A stretch of DNA of 64,000 bases, from assembly GCA_021234155.1 (NCBI GenBank), contig JAJEKV010000059.1, forward strand, positions 4,402,571 to 4,466,570. The letters run 5' to 3'. The notes under the pieces were generated by a model. The model was not told where the DNA came from. It made no database searches and saw only the letters and a list, made by a program, of their open reading frames with translations. The position numbers and the translations under genes are program-made. Positions 1 through 10,228 of the stretch are shown here, piece after piece (the first letter of the stretch is position 1; each line of letters opens with the position of its first letter). The DNA is from Isoetes taiwanensis (taxonomy: Eukaryota; Streptophyta; Lycopodiopsida; Isoetales; Isoetaceae).

Positions 1-686
1 TCGGTGGGATATTGTGCACAGGCCGCATAACTGGGTACTAGGGGAGCTACTAGGAGCATACTAATGAACATAGGTCACAGAGGTCTCTACCCCCCTTAAA
101 CCCTGCTTTCTGGAAGAACTAACAAAGATGCTACCAAAGATACATCCATCCATACATCACAGAACATAATCCATAGTTGAGAACAGTTCTAACTATCAAC
201 AAGGGTTAATCATAATCAAAGACAACCAGAGAAGACTAAAAGAGGCGCTAGCCCTAGAATGTCAAGCTAATCTATCCACTAACCCGAATTCCTGCTGGAT
301 CCATTGTCATGTGGCATCTCCATCTTCAATCAATCTGGGCGCCCAGCAGCTCCTCTCCTTGAAATCGATTTGGGGCAAATGGGAATTGGGATCCAATTTG
401 CTGGCTCAACTTAGCAGTTTCCTGCTGGCCAATCGAGTTTGGCTAGGTGTCTTTCCCCTAATTAATCAATTATCCTAACTTAATTAGCTTAATTAAATTA
501 CTTAGATAATGATTCCTTAATTATAGGAAATTAACCCTTAATTAGCCCCTTATTAATTTCGCGTAGCTAAATTAATCCCTTTTAGGTCAACCCCCTAGGT
601 TAACATACCCCATAGTGGCGTATTCTTAATGCGTGACGTGTCAGTATATTTATACGTATACCGTATAAATACATGGAACGTCACAA
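1..686. other. Unassigned left flank
   Basis: I see no coding region here. The stretch is AT-rich and contains many TTAATTA runs around 460-560. It ends where the decayed Copia reverse-transcriptase fragment starts, with a hairpin at 633-684 directly beside that junction, so a transposon end may lie here. No target duplication or long terminal repeat could be identified. Confidence 0.4.
633..684. repeat. Imperfect hairpin beside Copia breakpoint
   Basis: GTGACGT at 633-639 pairs with ACGTCAC at 678-684, and GTATATTTATACG in the left arm pairs with GTATAAATAC in the right arm. The stem ends three bases before recognisable Copia coding sequence stops. It could be the end of a small inverted-repeat element or a chance AT-rich fold. 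Confidence 0.45.
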
Positions 687-850
687 CAACCAATTGCCTT
701 GCGCCCAGGTGGGAGTGGTTGCAAGGTCCATGTTTGATTCTTCATGAGAGAGTCATATTCAGAAGCCATAGCATCATGCCATTCTTTGGAATTTGGATCT
801 GATAAAGCATCTTTAAGAGTCATGGATCATTCTAGAAGGAGCTCGCATGA
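687..850 (-). pseudogene. Copia reverse transcriptase, N-terminal stub
   Basis: The minus strand encodes DALSDPNSKEWHDAM followed by SLMKNQTWTLQPLPPGRKAIG, the well-known start of the Copia reverse-transcriptase domain (usual form: A..EW..AM..E...L..N.TW.L...P.....IG). The reading is lost at 687, where GCKWV would be expected next. The active-site YVDD and everything after it are missing from the window. A stop lies just before the block, near 825-835. Confidence 0.85.
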
Positions 851-1439
851 AAACGACAAAACCTCATAGATAGGCTTCTCATTCATCTCAGCAGATTTTC
901 TACAATGGTGGATAGTAGATAGCCGCGCACATGCGAACTACCCATGAAGAAAAATAAAGGGAATGTCCAATTATACAACTTGGACCCATGAAATACAATG
1001 CTAATAGATGTTTGTTTGTGTACCTACCGAAAGCTTATCACCGGGATTAAAAAACCCAGCCCTTTCGGGTTTTCGAGGAAAAACCCTAGTGATAAGCCTT
1101 CGGCAAGGGGCTTGGACAAACGTAAGGCTGAGAATTCGCTCCCAAAAGACCCCCGAATGGAGAAGTCGAAGCCGCCACCGCTTGTCAACCTGTACCTGCA
1201 CAACACCAACACAAGAACAAATGTGATAAAACAAACCTCCCAAAGTGGAGGGGCTGATCACGCGTGCCACGCGACAACAAAATAAAAACCTCTTCAAATA
1301 GAGGGGCTGGTCACGTGTGCCAGGCGACAAATACATTAAACAATTAAGGGGGGGAGGGTGGGTTTCAAAGAAAAGAGAATAGGGTACTGCTGAGAGAGAA
1401 GAGGAAGCGCCGATGAGACGTTGATGAAGAACTCTGCCT

Positions 1440-2335
1440 AATATAGCGATCTCCCAGAGAAGGCATGCATGCATGCAAGAATGTCGATCCGAGGGCTCGG
1501 ATCGATGGCACCAACTATGTGCATAGCAAAATGCTTCTTTAATGTTTGCATGGAAGACTCCAAAGTCTTCAAAGAAGGAGTACGTTTTCGACCATATCGG
1601 CTTGTACTTGGGGATGCCACTAGAGGAAATGGGCTATCCAGAAATTATTGCACATGATCAGGGGCTTCGTCACTCGAGGTGATTGGTTGGGCATCTTGAA
1701 CATCTTCATCTTGCATAAATTTGGGAGCAAGATCTTCAGTGTGTATGTTTGTTGGGGCTTCCTCTGGAACTATAACAGGAGCTTGTTGCTCTGCTTGAAT
1801 AATTGGAGGATTGGATTGCATGTTATCATCCTGAGTGAGAGGAGATATTGGAGGATAGAGGACTTGCCAAGGGCCTTGATACCAAGATGTAGGAGATGCA
1901 TCTTTCAGATTCCAAAAGGTATCTTCAACAAATGTAACATCTCGGGAGATGAAAACCTTCTTGGTAAGGGGTACGATATGCCTTGGCAGACATATTGTAG
2001 CCAACAAAGATACATTTGATACTATGGTCCTCCCATTTTCTTCGTTTTTGTTTAGGTACATGCGCATATCCAATACAACCAAACACTTTTAGATGGGATA
2101 ATCTTGGTTTCTTACCAATCCAAGCTTCATATAGAGTTTGATCTCGCAATGCTTGTGTGGGCAATCGATTTTGAATATAAATAGCTATTGCTAGAGCTTC
2201 GGCCCAAAAATAATGAGGAAGTTGACTCAAATGCAACATACTTCTTGCACTTTCAGCAAGAGTGCAATTCTTTCTCTCGGCTACACCATTCTGTTCTTCC
2301 TTCGCATACGCCTTGAGCAAGTTTGCGTCCATGGG
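1440..2335 (-). pseudogene. Copia integrase C-terminus and linker
   Basis: Residues NGVAERKNCTL, SARSMLH, FWAEALAIAIYIQNRLPT, KPRLSHLKVFGCIGYAHVP and KCIFVGY are the conserved C-terminal part of Copia integrase. They are followed, with a frame change near 1990-2080, by an acidic/proline-rich linker ending near 1645, and then SPSTSRYGRKRTP-like linker sequence down to about 1500. The HHCC and first catalytic Asp portion is deleted. About 500 bases between the linker and the reverse-transcriptase stub (900-1440) contain nothing I recognise and may be another insertion. Confidence 0.82.
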
Positions 2336-2645
2336 AATCTTGAAGTTGGCACTCATTGATACCAAATTGGACTTTTAAGCCAACATCATAAATCTTGCTA
2401 ACTGAGAGCAAGTTCTTGGTCAAACGGAGTACATATAATACATCATGTATTGTTTTGGTCGATCCATCGGGCATTTGCACTGAAACTTTGCCTTGTCCTT
2501 CGATACTGAGGGAACTATCATCTCCTAAGAGAACAATCTTCCCAGGTAGCATCTTCTGATATGTGATAAATGAATCACGTTGTGGAGTCATATGAGCAGT
2601 ACATGCTGAATCTAAAAACCAACTGCTAGAATGGTTAGTCGCAGA
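2250..2645 (-). pseudogene. Copia aspartic protease fragment
   Basis: SWFLDSACTAHMTPQRDSF is the Copia protease active-site block (usual WxxDSGAxxHM; here DSAC). It is followed by the flap-side sequence IVLLGDDSSLSIEGQGKV and HDVLYVLRLTKNLLSVSKI, all typical of the family. The frame is lost about 20 codons later, and the DNA then runs straight into integrase sequence in another frame. This is a broken polyprotein piece and not a host gene. Confidence 0.85.
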
Positions 2646-3010
2646 AGAACATGAAACTTGTGAGACACATAACCTTTCTTGATGATCACATTTGCCTTGT
2701 TACGCTCTTTTGCAAGTCGAGTGTGACAATCTTTGGCATAATGGTTTGGTTTGCCACAATAACTGCATGTTAGTTTGCAATTCATGGGCTTTTGAAGGAT
2801 TGATGATTGAAGGACGAACTGGATCGTGAATTGGGTCAAAACTTGAGCTTGCCTCCATAGTTTGACCGCTTGTTGCTTGAGTATAAAGCAACAACCCCAT
2901 CACTAGAAGTGTTCAATGACTTTCTTCTAGTTTCTTCTTGAAGAAGCATGGCTATGGTGGATTGTAGTGACATAATATTAGAGATGGCTGCGGCTGATCT
3001 AGCGGCTCCT
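2640..3010 (-). pseudogene. Copia gag C-terminus with CCHC zinc knuckle
   Basis: CSYCGKPNHYAKDCHTR is a canonical CX2CX4HX4C retroviral-type zinc knuckle. Upstream on the same strand lies a helical gag segment (SLQSTIAMLLQEETRRKSLN), but in a different frame, so at least one indel separates the two. The N-terminal gag and the 5' long terminal repeat are not recognisable beyond about 3010. Confidence 0.82.
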
Positions 3011-3254
3011 CCATAGTTGTGCGATGCTTGAGTTGAATGTATTTAGAATATGGAAAATAGGACAGTTTATGTAAGCAGGTGAAAGGGTACATGAAAAGTC
3101 ATGAGGGCATGTCTAATGGGAAAGGAAAAGGTATGACTATTGGAGTCATGGATCAATGAGGTGGACAAGCCTATGTGGCTTAGGGATGACTTGACGAAAA
3201 TGTACGTTGGTATGGAGGCAGCAGATAACCAACGGATAACCAGCGGAATCAACA

Positions 3255-3775
3255 GAAAACCCTGCTTTACATACTCTGCAATCATCGCATTCCATGAGAC
3301 GATATTTCGTTGTGGCATTCGGTTAAATAACCTACGAGCCATTTCAAGATCACCTTCTTGAGCATATACTACAACTATAATAGTCCATGATACAACATTT
3401 TGCTCTGGCATTTGATCAAATGTTTCAAGGGCTTCCTTAAGCATGTTATGCTTGGCATATGTGGCAAGCATTGCATTCCACGAGACAATATTACGATATG
3501 GCATCCATTCAAAGATGTCATGAGCCTGAATAACCAGTCCATGATCTGCATATGCAGTGAGTATAGCAGTCCATGCCACTACATCTGGCCATGACAAAAA
3601 TTTTTTAGAACTGCTTCCTTCAGATGGCCATGTTGAATATAAGAAGCAATTATTAGGTTCCATGTGAAAGTATTCCTGGAGGATATATTGTCAAATACAT
3701 TTCTTGCATCCTTTAAGGCCTTTTTCACTTTTGCAATTTTTTGCATTGAACAATCATCTATCGTGACAACACTTA
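3255..3775 (-). pseudogene. PLS-type pentatricopeptide repeat gene fragment
   Basis: The minus strand encodes about four PPR motifs: ARNVFDNISSRNTFTWNLII...YIQHGHLKEAV, then PDVVAWTAILTAYADHG, RNIVSWNAMLATYAKHN, QNVVSWTIIVVVYAQEG and RNIVSWNAMIAEYVKQG. PPR proteins of this class bind organellar RNA for C-to-U editing or processing. The first motif and the rest are in different frames; the shift lies in the A/T run near 3596-3606. Coding similarity stops at about 3255 just after KQGF, with no E or DYW domain. I regard it as a truncated pseudogene, although a sequencing indel in the A/T run is possible. Confidence 0.85.
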
Positions 3776-5857
3776 ATTAAAGATACTATTAGTAGTAGCA
3801 AATCTATTGTTTAAATTTGGATTTTCAGGTTTGGTTGAAAACTTTTTTAGTTTTTTTTTTTTAAACGTGAATTTCATAAGGTTTTAAATATTTTGGATGC
3901 CATTAAATATTTCCGACTTTCCAAAAATTGGATGTTTTTCTTTCTTACGATGATTTCGACATTTTTTTGCTTGCCTTATCCGATCCCAAGTCCAATTCCT
4001 TTCCCTTTTTAATTGCATCGTGGCATGCATGCCACGATTTCTCAAGAGCTCGGCGTCTTAGATTTTGTTGAAAATCCATTTTTCATGCTCCCCTCTCCCT
4101 CTTGGCCATAACTCTTACAGTATAAGGTGAAGAATCAGGAGCCTCTCTATTGCATCTGTTGCAGAACGATCAAGCTATGTTCTGCTATAAAACGATGATT
4201 TCCTTACTGTATATTGGTGTATAATTTGCTATTAGAGAGTACTTGAGGTATGTTTCGCTCCATTTGTTCAAGCATGATTACTTTTGGCATTCTTATGATA
4301 GCATTAAACATGCTTACAGGTGGTGATCTAGGCACGCAGGTGGCTTGGGATGGATTTAGAGCTCCAAGTTGTGAGTTAGGGTTTGTTCTGTCGTGTAGTC
4401 CAAATAATACCTGATCAGAGTTTCCTATTTACTTCTTTTTCTCTGTGGAATACTTACTGGATGCGGAACGCTGCTATACTGTTATTATGCAGAACTGGAG
4501 GTGAAAATGTTTGGATACTGCCAGGGCCTAGGTCATGTCTTTCTCTGATTTCTGTGTTTTGCTTATTTTTTAGAAAAATGTGTCACTTCCGATAGTTTTC
4601 CTTCATGCTTGAGCTTTGCGAACCTTTTAATTGTGAAAACATCATTTATGGATGACTAGGCTCTTCTAAACTGTCACGCTTTGAGAGAATATATGTTATG
4701 GGTGGACTGAGTTCTTTTCAAATTGCCATGAAAATGTTGTAGCTTCCTTCACAACGTCGATGACTCTTTTTACTACTATGTTTTCAAGCTGGAAAGTCAT
4801 TAATTTGTTGTAAATTTGTACCTGGTTTGATTTCCTTTGGATATGGCTGCTGCTTCCTCCTCGATCATAAATTCCACGTGGATGTAGACTCTTCTGTAAA
4901 TAGTTTTTCAAAAGCATTAGAGGAAATATATATCTTTTTCAGTGGATGATCTCTTTTTATTTGCCATTGTCGCGGATCATTGCAATCAAGTTATAGACGC
5001 TACAATTTGTAGTTCGTGCTTCTCTAGATGCAAGAGGTTAAAATTCCCGGCCTAATCGGGTAATAGAGTTTTTTATCCTATTTCTTTTCAGGATAAAGAC
5101 TATTCCGGCTCAAGTAATGTCAGCATTTATGTCAGGTGATATCCCTAAGTCTGAATTGGAATAGAACATGATCACGCTACCTATAAGAGCCAAAGATTCG
5201 GATATATTGTATGTAAATTGATGAGCATGGTCTTGGATCTTATACTGGCCATTTTTTAAAGGTGAAAAAATAAAAAAATACATAATGCTTGATGCATCCA
5301 GCTATCTATGTGAAGCTATTGAGTTGAAGTTATAGACTCTGATCCCTTTTTCTTAGTAGTTCTGATTATCACCACCAGGTTCTTAAAAGAATACTCTAGG
5401 CAGGCACTATGCTATTTTGTTTAAAGAACTTGGAGCTATTCATCCTTCCATGATTACAATCACATCTGATAAAGATATGATTATCTAAGTTGTTGTTCCA
5501 CAACCATTTCGTGTGTAGGCATTGCTGAACAGTCCTTCAAATCTAAAATGACTGCACACGAAATGCAGATGTGCACATGTGCACTTTTATGTGCTAAATA
5601 TAGTTGTATCCAGTAGAGGTTGCTTGCAAAGACATTTCTTTTATGATCCAGCATTCAAATATATCACCTTTTGGGTTTCTTTTGTTATGTCTTGAGACTT
5701 CATATCCCATTCGATTGTGTTTAACCTGACATATAACTCCTAAATACTACTCTTTCAGAAATCTGAATTATTTAAGTTGAGTTTGCGAATGACGCAATCT
5801 GCCAATAGATTACTCCTTTTGTATTTAAGTTTTCTAATGATTCAAACTGGTTAATAG
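3776..5857 (+). other. Non-coding or unresolved upstream exons/introns
   Basis: No recognisable protein is encoded. A good acceptor (TTTCTTTTCAG near 5095) is followed by about 25 open codons, and the tail exons at 5858-6406 need upstream exons, so parts of this stretch are probably introns and poorly conserved exons of that gene. I could not assign exact exons. Confidence 0.3.
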
Positions 5858-6406
5858 GTGTCAAAGTAACAAACATGACTTTTCGTCATTTTGCTGTTAC
5901 TCGCGAGAGAGAGCAAGGTTGCCCAGATGATACACTGATTAATCTTACAGGCCATAAGAGATCAGCTACTTTGAAAAACGATGACCACAGTGGCAAATTA
6001 GAAATGATGGCCATGCAAGCTAGCTTAATGCCTGGAGAAACTCGTTCTTACAACGAGATCTTAGATGAAACGAAAAAGAGTTAATTGTCAATATTCTGTT
6101 TTTATTTCTGTTCTGTTTCTCTCTTATTTGACACTGTTCTTGGTTTACTGTAGAGGCTCGAAACACATTGAGGGTAAGTCTTCTGCTGAAGCAAAAGTTA
6201 TAGGAGGGAGTTCAACACAAGTTGTTGGGCCTTCAAATATTCAGGTACCTGAGCCTTCAAATATAAATTCGGCATCAAACATTATACCAGTGTGGCCGAG
6301 TAGTCCAGCAATGAACTTTGCACCAGAGGCTGCTTCGATATCTGCATCAACTAAGAATTCAACAGTGATGAATTTTTATAACTGTAACTTTCCAACATGT
6401 ACGTAG
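5858..6406 (+). pseudogene. C-terminal exons of a tyrosine-recombinase-like (Crypton/DUF3504-type) gene
   Basis: After an acceptor at 5857 the frame reads VKVTNMTFRHFAVTREREQG, then LTGHKRSATLKNDD. This matches the C-terminal catalytic layout of DUF3504/Crypton tyrosine recombinases: TNHSxR..., a helix, TGHxS...L..Y. Arg and the GHK histidine are kept. The first His is Met and the position of the nucleophilic Tyr is Asp (NDDH, codon GAT), so catalysis is unlikely. A second exon (about 6154-6406, after CTGTAG) is Ser/Pro/Asn-rich and ends MNFYNCNFPTCT; a short N/C-rich tail is seen in related animal proteins. The N-terminal part was not found. It could be a domesticated or a dead transposon gene. 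Confidence 0.5.
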
Positions 6407-6544
6407 TTTTTAGATTATTTTAGTTTTGTAGATCTGTTTTGTTGCGGGTCTAATATTCTGTTTGTGTTCTTCGTAGCATCATTTAGATGAAAAAATTCTG
6501 AATGATTTTGCAAGGAGATAGCAATGACACTTCTGCAACAACAA

Positions 6545-6645
6545 ATTTCTGCTGTAATAATTTCTGCTGTAATAATCTGCTGTAATAATTTCTGTTGTAA
6601 TAATCTGCTTTAATAATTTCTACTGTAATACATCTACAAATCTTT
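6545..6645. repeat. Short tandem repeat, TTCTGCTGTAATAA type
   Basis: About seven imperfect copies of a 14-24 bp motif built on TTCTGCTGTAATAATCTGC follow each other. The antisense reading gives a YYNRNYYSRLLQQKLLQQK-like peptide that is only a by-product of the repeat. Confidence 0.7.
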
Positions 6646-6922
6646 GCTGCAATCAGATTTTGTAGAAATTCAATGTACATCCTATTATAAATTGATCATG
6701 ATCTGTATATATATTTGTAATTGATATTTTGTAACAGATTTCTAAGACTATTTTGTTCTATAAATTTTGGAGGATCTACTATGCTGTAACAGATGTTATG
6801 AGGTTAATGTTATGACCATAGCATGCTTGTTATGGCCATAACAAATAATGTTACTGGAACATTTTCAAATGGATGGCTGAGATTGAAACCTGGGGCTAAA
6901 GGAAGAGGCCCATGACATTAAG

Positions 6923-7440
6923 GATCAAATGCATCAATACAGGCGCTGCCATTCTATAACAAAAGCATGGCGATTGGTGACAGAGTGAAGGATCTGTTTC
7001 GGGCTAATCGTGAAGGAGAAAATAACCCAATTGATGAATGGTGCAACGCGATAGCCAGATTGGGCATACCGAGCAATTTGGCAATTTGGCAAAACAAACC
7101 GAAGATTTGGCATGATATACACACATGCCTGATTCCTACATCCATTGGTCCGATTCCCACATCCAGCTCAGCATAGAGCCCAAATCGGCCTGATACTGCA
7201 TCCAACTCTAGTGGTCTGATTTATCTTCAAAATTATTTTGTTGGGAGGAAAATTATTGATCGATCTGATATTGCATCCAAATCCACTGGCCTGATTCCCA
7301 TATCCAGCTCTACAAATTGGTCCAAAAATCGGTTAGTGTGAAACAGCTCCAAAAATCGGCCATATCCAGCTGCCTTACGATGCATAGAGAGGATTTTATC
7401 CCACCCAACCGGGTCCAGCCAAGTGGACCCATGGGTTTAA
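6923..7440. repeat. Stand-alone copy of an array module
   Basis: From GGATCAAATGCATCAATACAGG to CCCATGGGTTTAAT the sequence is closely similar to segments at about 14413-14910, 30323-30830, 36985-37490, 42026-42535 and 48685-49190 inside the tandem units. Similarity begins and ends abruptly on both sides here, so this is an independent dispersed element later incorporated in the array unit, or a piece copied out of it. On the plus strand 6967-7176 stays open for 69 codons, but the frame is not kept in the array copies. Confidence 0.8.
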
Positions 7441-7790
7441 TAGTTCTATGCTTTATTTTTTCCTTAATAATCTACTTACAATGCTAGCTAGTTATAACAA
7501 ACGTTAAAATGTTTCCTGCTATGCTTTTGCAATACTCGTTGACAATTGTGTCAAAAGTGATTCTTGACCAACCCCATTGGTCCCTTTCATAATATGGATG
7601 TTCTTTGCGATTGTGACTATATTTTGTACTCAACAAATGTAATGCCTGAGTTGGAGTTGCCGGTCATGCAGCTTGAGCTTCGGAACCCATTCAAAATTGA
7701 TCCAACTTGGCAACATTGGTACATTACATTAACAAAAACCTAAGAATCCTCTCCATAGATTCTTTTAGACATTACTAGTTTTAAACATTA
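7441..7790. other. No feature seen
   Basis: AT-rich sequence between the dispersed module and the Mutator-like element. I see no coding potential or repeats. Confidence 0.4.
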
Positions 7791-8501
7791 GGGAAATTTA
7801 CCAAAATAACCTTAATTGTTGACTTAATTCCCAAAAAGCCCTTTGTATTTTTGAAATTCCCAAAATGCCCTTAATTCTTAAGTATTTTCCCAAATAGCCC
7901 TTTGTATTCTAAAAATCACCAAAAAGCACGTATTTACAATAGAGGATCATTTTCTAAGAGGAAGTGGTTCTTACAGATGACAATAATTTGGAAAATAAAT
8001 TTTAAAAATCATTATGACAAAAATATGCAATAGAAATGTCAAATAGAATTTCTGCAACTGCCTTCATTATGCCTCACATTACCACAACGTGTGCACTTGT
8101 ACATACGCTTTTTTCAATCTTTGTTTTCTGTTCTATCTCGTTTTCTTTTAGGCCTACCAGGAGGATGACATATTGCAGGAGGTAGCAATTCATTATTTTC
8201 AAGAAGTTCAATATTTGGAGGATAGATACGGACATCATATAAATAGCAAAATAAGCTCTACAAGTAACATGTACGGGTATAAAGCAGCTTCTGCACAAGA
8301 TGCCCACAAAATTTCTCCTTCAATACGATTTTTATAAAAGCATTAGAATGGTAGGCTTATCTCTAACTTTTGGTGATTTTTAAATTACAAGGGGCTATTT
8401 GGGAAAATACTTAAGAATTAAGGGCATTTTGGGAATTTCACAAATACGAAGGGCTTTTTGGGAATTAAGTCAACAATTACGGTTATTTTGGTAAATTTCC
8501 C
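7791..8501 (-). mobile_element. Short Mutator-like element with ~135-bp inverted repeats
   Basis: The left end (7791-7925, starting GGGAAATTTACCAAAATAACC) and the right end (8367-8501) are inverted copies of each other with roughly eight mismatches. Long AT-rich inverted ends and an internal transposase tail on the minus strand mark it as a deletion derivative of a MULE. TA lies on both sides, but no 9-bp target duplication is visible (left TAAACATTA, right TAGGGGGGT), so the duplication has decayed or the ends have changed. Confidence 0.83.
8045..8330 (-). pseudogene. MULE transposase C-terminus with zinc knuckle
   Basis: The minus strand reads CRAYFAIYDVRIYPP, then NNELLPPAICHPPGRPKRKR, then YKCTRCGNVRHNEGSCRNSI, in more than one frame. 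This is the classical end of MuDR-type transposases: a post-SWIM segment, LLPP...GRPKxxR, and a CX2C...HX4C knuckle. The catalytic core is gone. The piece fills most of the interior of the short MULE. Confidence 0.8.
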
Positions 8502-8596
8502 TAGGGGGGTTTTTTTAATCCGGGTAGCAACGGGCTTGCTGCACCCGTGTAATTTGGGTCCCATAGGCCGACTGGTCTCCGCGGACGATAAAAGAA

Positions 8597-8619
8597 CCTT
8601 CCTTCCTTCCTTCCTTCCT
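8597..8619. repeat. (CCTT)n microsatellite
   Basis: CCTT is repeated about five and a half times. Confidence 0.9.
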
Positions 8620-10202
8620 AAACATTAATATAGTTTTGTTTTCATCATAGCAAAACCTTTAAAAATTAATAAATGTTTAAGACAAGACCTTGGGTGTTAT
8701 GTTTCCCATTGTTTGTTCTAAACTATTAGAGGATACTCGATAGTGGGAATATTATGGTTGTTATGAACCGAAACTCCATATCTAATAGGCACTAGAACAC
8801 AAGGCAATAGCCCACAATTCAAATCCTGCATCTTTCAAACCGACATGCGTCCAGTATTACTAGGCATAATTTGAATCATTAAGTGGGTCAATATAGAGAA
8901 ATGTTCACTTGGGTGCCACCTCTATGGAAACTGACTTCCCAAATGCAGGGGAATTGGTAAAGAGAAATGTGGCGATAAATTTCTTGTACTTGTTAGTGCT
9001 TTGCTTAAGATATCTATAGCTAAAAAGGTCTCCACAAATTGGGCGCGCAATTTGAGCCACCAATGTTGTCAACTGGAGTATATATGTAGTTAGAGTAATG
9101 CACTTCGAGATAAAAAACAAGCTCCCAGCTTCACACAGGTCTGGGCATCCATCCCACTTATGGCTTCAACCAGGCATAGCTATGGCATATCCTCGTAGCA
9201 TGGTATAAACCGTGCTGCCATCACACAACCATGGCCGTCCCGCCATAGCAACATCCATAAAACAGAAAACATCGGTCGTCCAAGCAGAGAATATATATTA
9301 AAACAGAAAAAGGCGGCTAATTTATCTACACGTAATCAAATTTGTCACCAAGGAAAAGCAAACACATGAACAATATTCTCGTGAGAAAACACTTGATTCT
9401 GGCCCACATTAATCCATAAATATTCTCAATGAAAATCGCATTAATCCACAAATGTGCATAGATTTGGCAAACTCTTCAAATCTTTTTCGAGGAAAGCCTA
9501 TGTTGCTTTGGATATTGGCGCTACCGGCCGCCATAGCTCGAGCTCGTGATGCGGCTTAACACGAGATTGGCTGTCCGGCGGCAACAACAACAAAATTCGG
9601 CGACTAACAACAAATTTTGCTCCAACGGTGAGCCGTCATTAATTCTCGCCTTTTGTTCACATAGCGATTACCCGACTGCCCTCATATAGATGTGCCCCTG
9701 CATTGTCCCAACTGGTTTCAATGCAGGTTTAGAAGAACAAGGCGAGAAAAAAGAACAAAATTGAGCTTGCCCGATGCGAGACCTCGCCCGGACCTTCTTT
9801 CGCAAACATCCTCGACGCATCCGGACCATTGTCCATTCCCGTTTTCATCGGCATGAAGCGGCTTCATTTGTCGGCAAGGCGTGAAGCGACTCATTTGTGC
9901 GGCAAGGCAAATCCATCATGTAACATCTTTCCACACATTGCAAATGCCCACAGAAATTCGCCTTGATTCCTCAAAGGACATCTAAACGCCATTAAGCTCC
10001 TCAAATGCCTCAAATTGTATGCTTTCCAATACCATACACCAGTCAAATCTTACCGCAGACCACTAATTGCCAAATACCAAACTCAAATCGTGGGAGTTTA
10101 TGTAATGTTACTTTGAAATTGTCATTAACTTAACATTTAATTAATGCGCACACAGAATTTTAAAGGTCACACATGCGCACACATGCAGAATATATGCGAA
10201 AT
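8620..10202. other. No gene seen
   Basis: About 1.6 kb with no ORF that resembles a protein and no long repeats. The part at 9480-9950 is richer in CG than its surroundings, with CGGCG and GAAGCGGC-like words. I see no support for a gene in it. Confidence 0.4.
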
Positions 10203-10228
10203 ATGTGATTAGCTCGAGCTAATCACAT
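10203..10228. repeat. Perfect 26-bp palindrome
   Basis: ATGTGATTAGCTC at 10203-10215 is followed immediately by its exact reverse complement, centred on CTCGAG. The flanking bases (T and T) do not pair, so it is exactly 26 bp. It lies in non-coding DNA 0.8 kb beyond the 3' end of the kinase gene. Confidence 0.9.

Larger units (their letters stand above)
687..3010 (-). mobile_element. Ty1/Copia retrotransposon remnant
   Basis: Read on the minus strand, the pieces run in Copia order: gag with zinc knuckle, aspartic protease, C-terminal integrase, linker, and the first residues of reverse transcriptase. The pre-integrase region and the catalytic part of integrase are deleted; protease sequence joins the NGVAERKN integrase segment near 2330. 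Reverse transcriptase stops after about 50 residues at 687, and no RNase H or long terminal repeats are visible. Several stops and frame changes show that the element is dead. Confidence 0.88.

Noticed and set aside
4383-4595. 70-codon plus-strand frame
   Set aside because: The product has no recognisable domain and there is no clear splice context; it is probably chance in AT-rich DNA.
7782-8510. 9-bp target duplication for the mini-MULE
   Set aside because: TAAACATTA and TAGGGGGGT do not match beyond TA.
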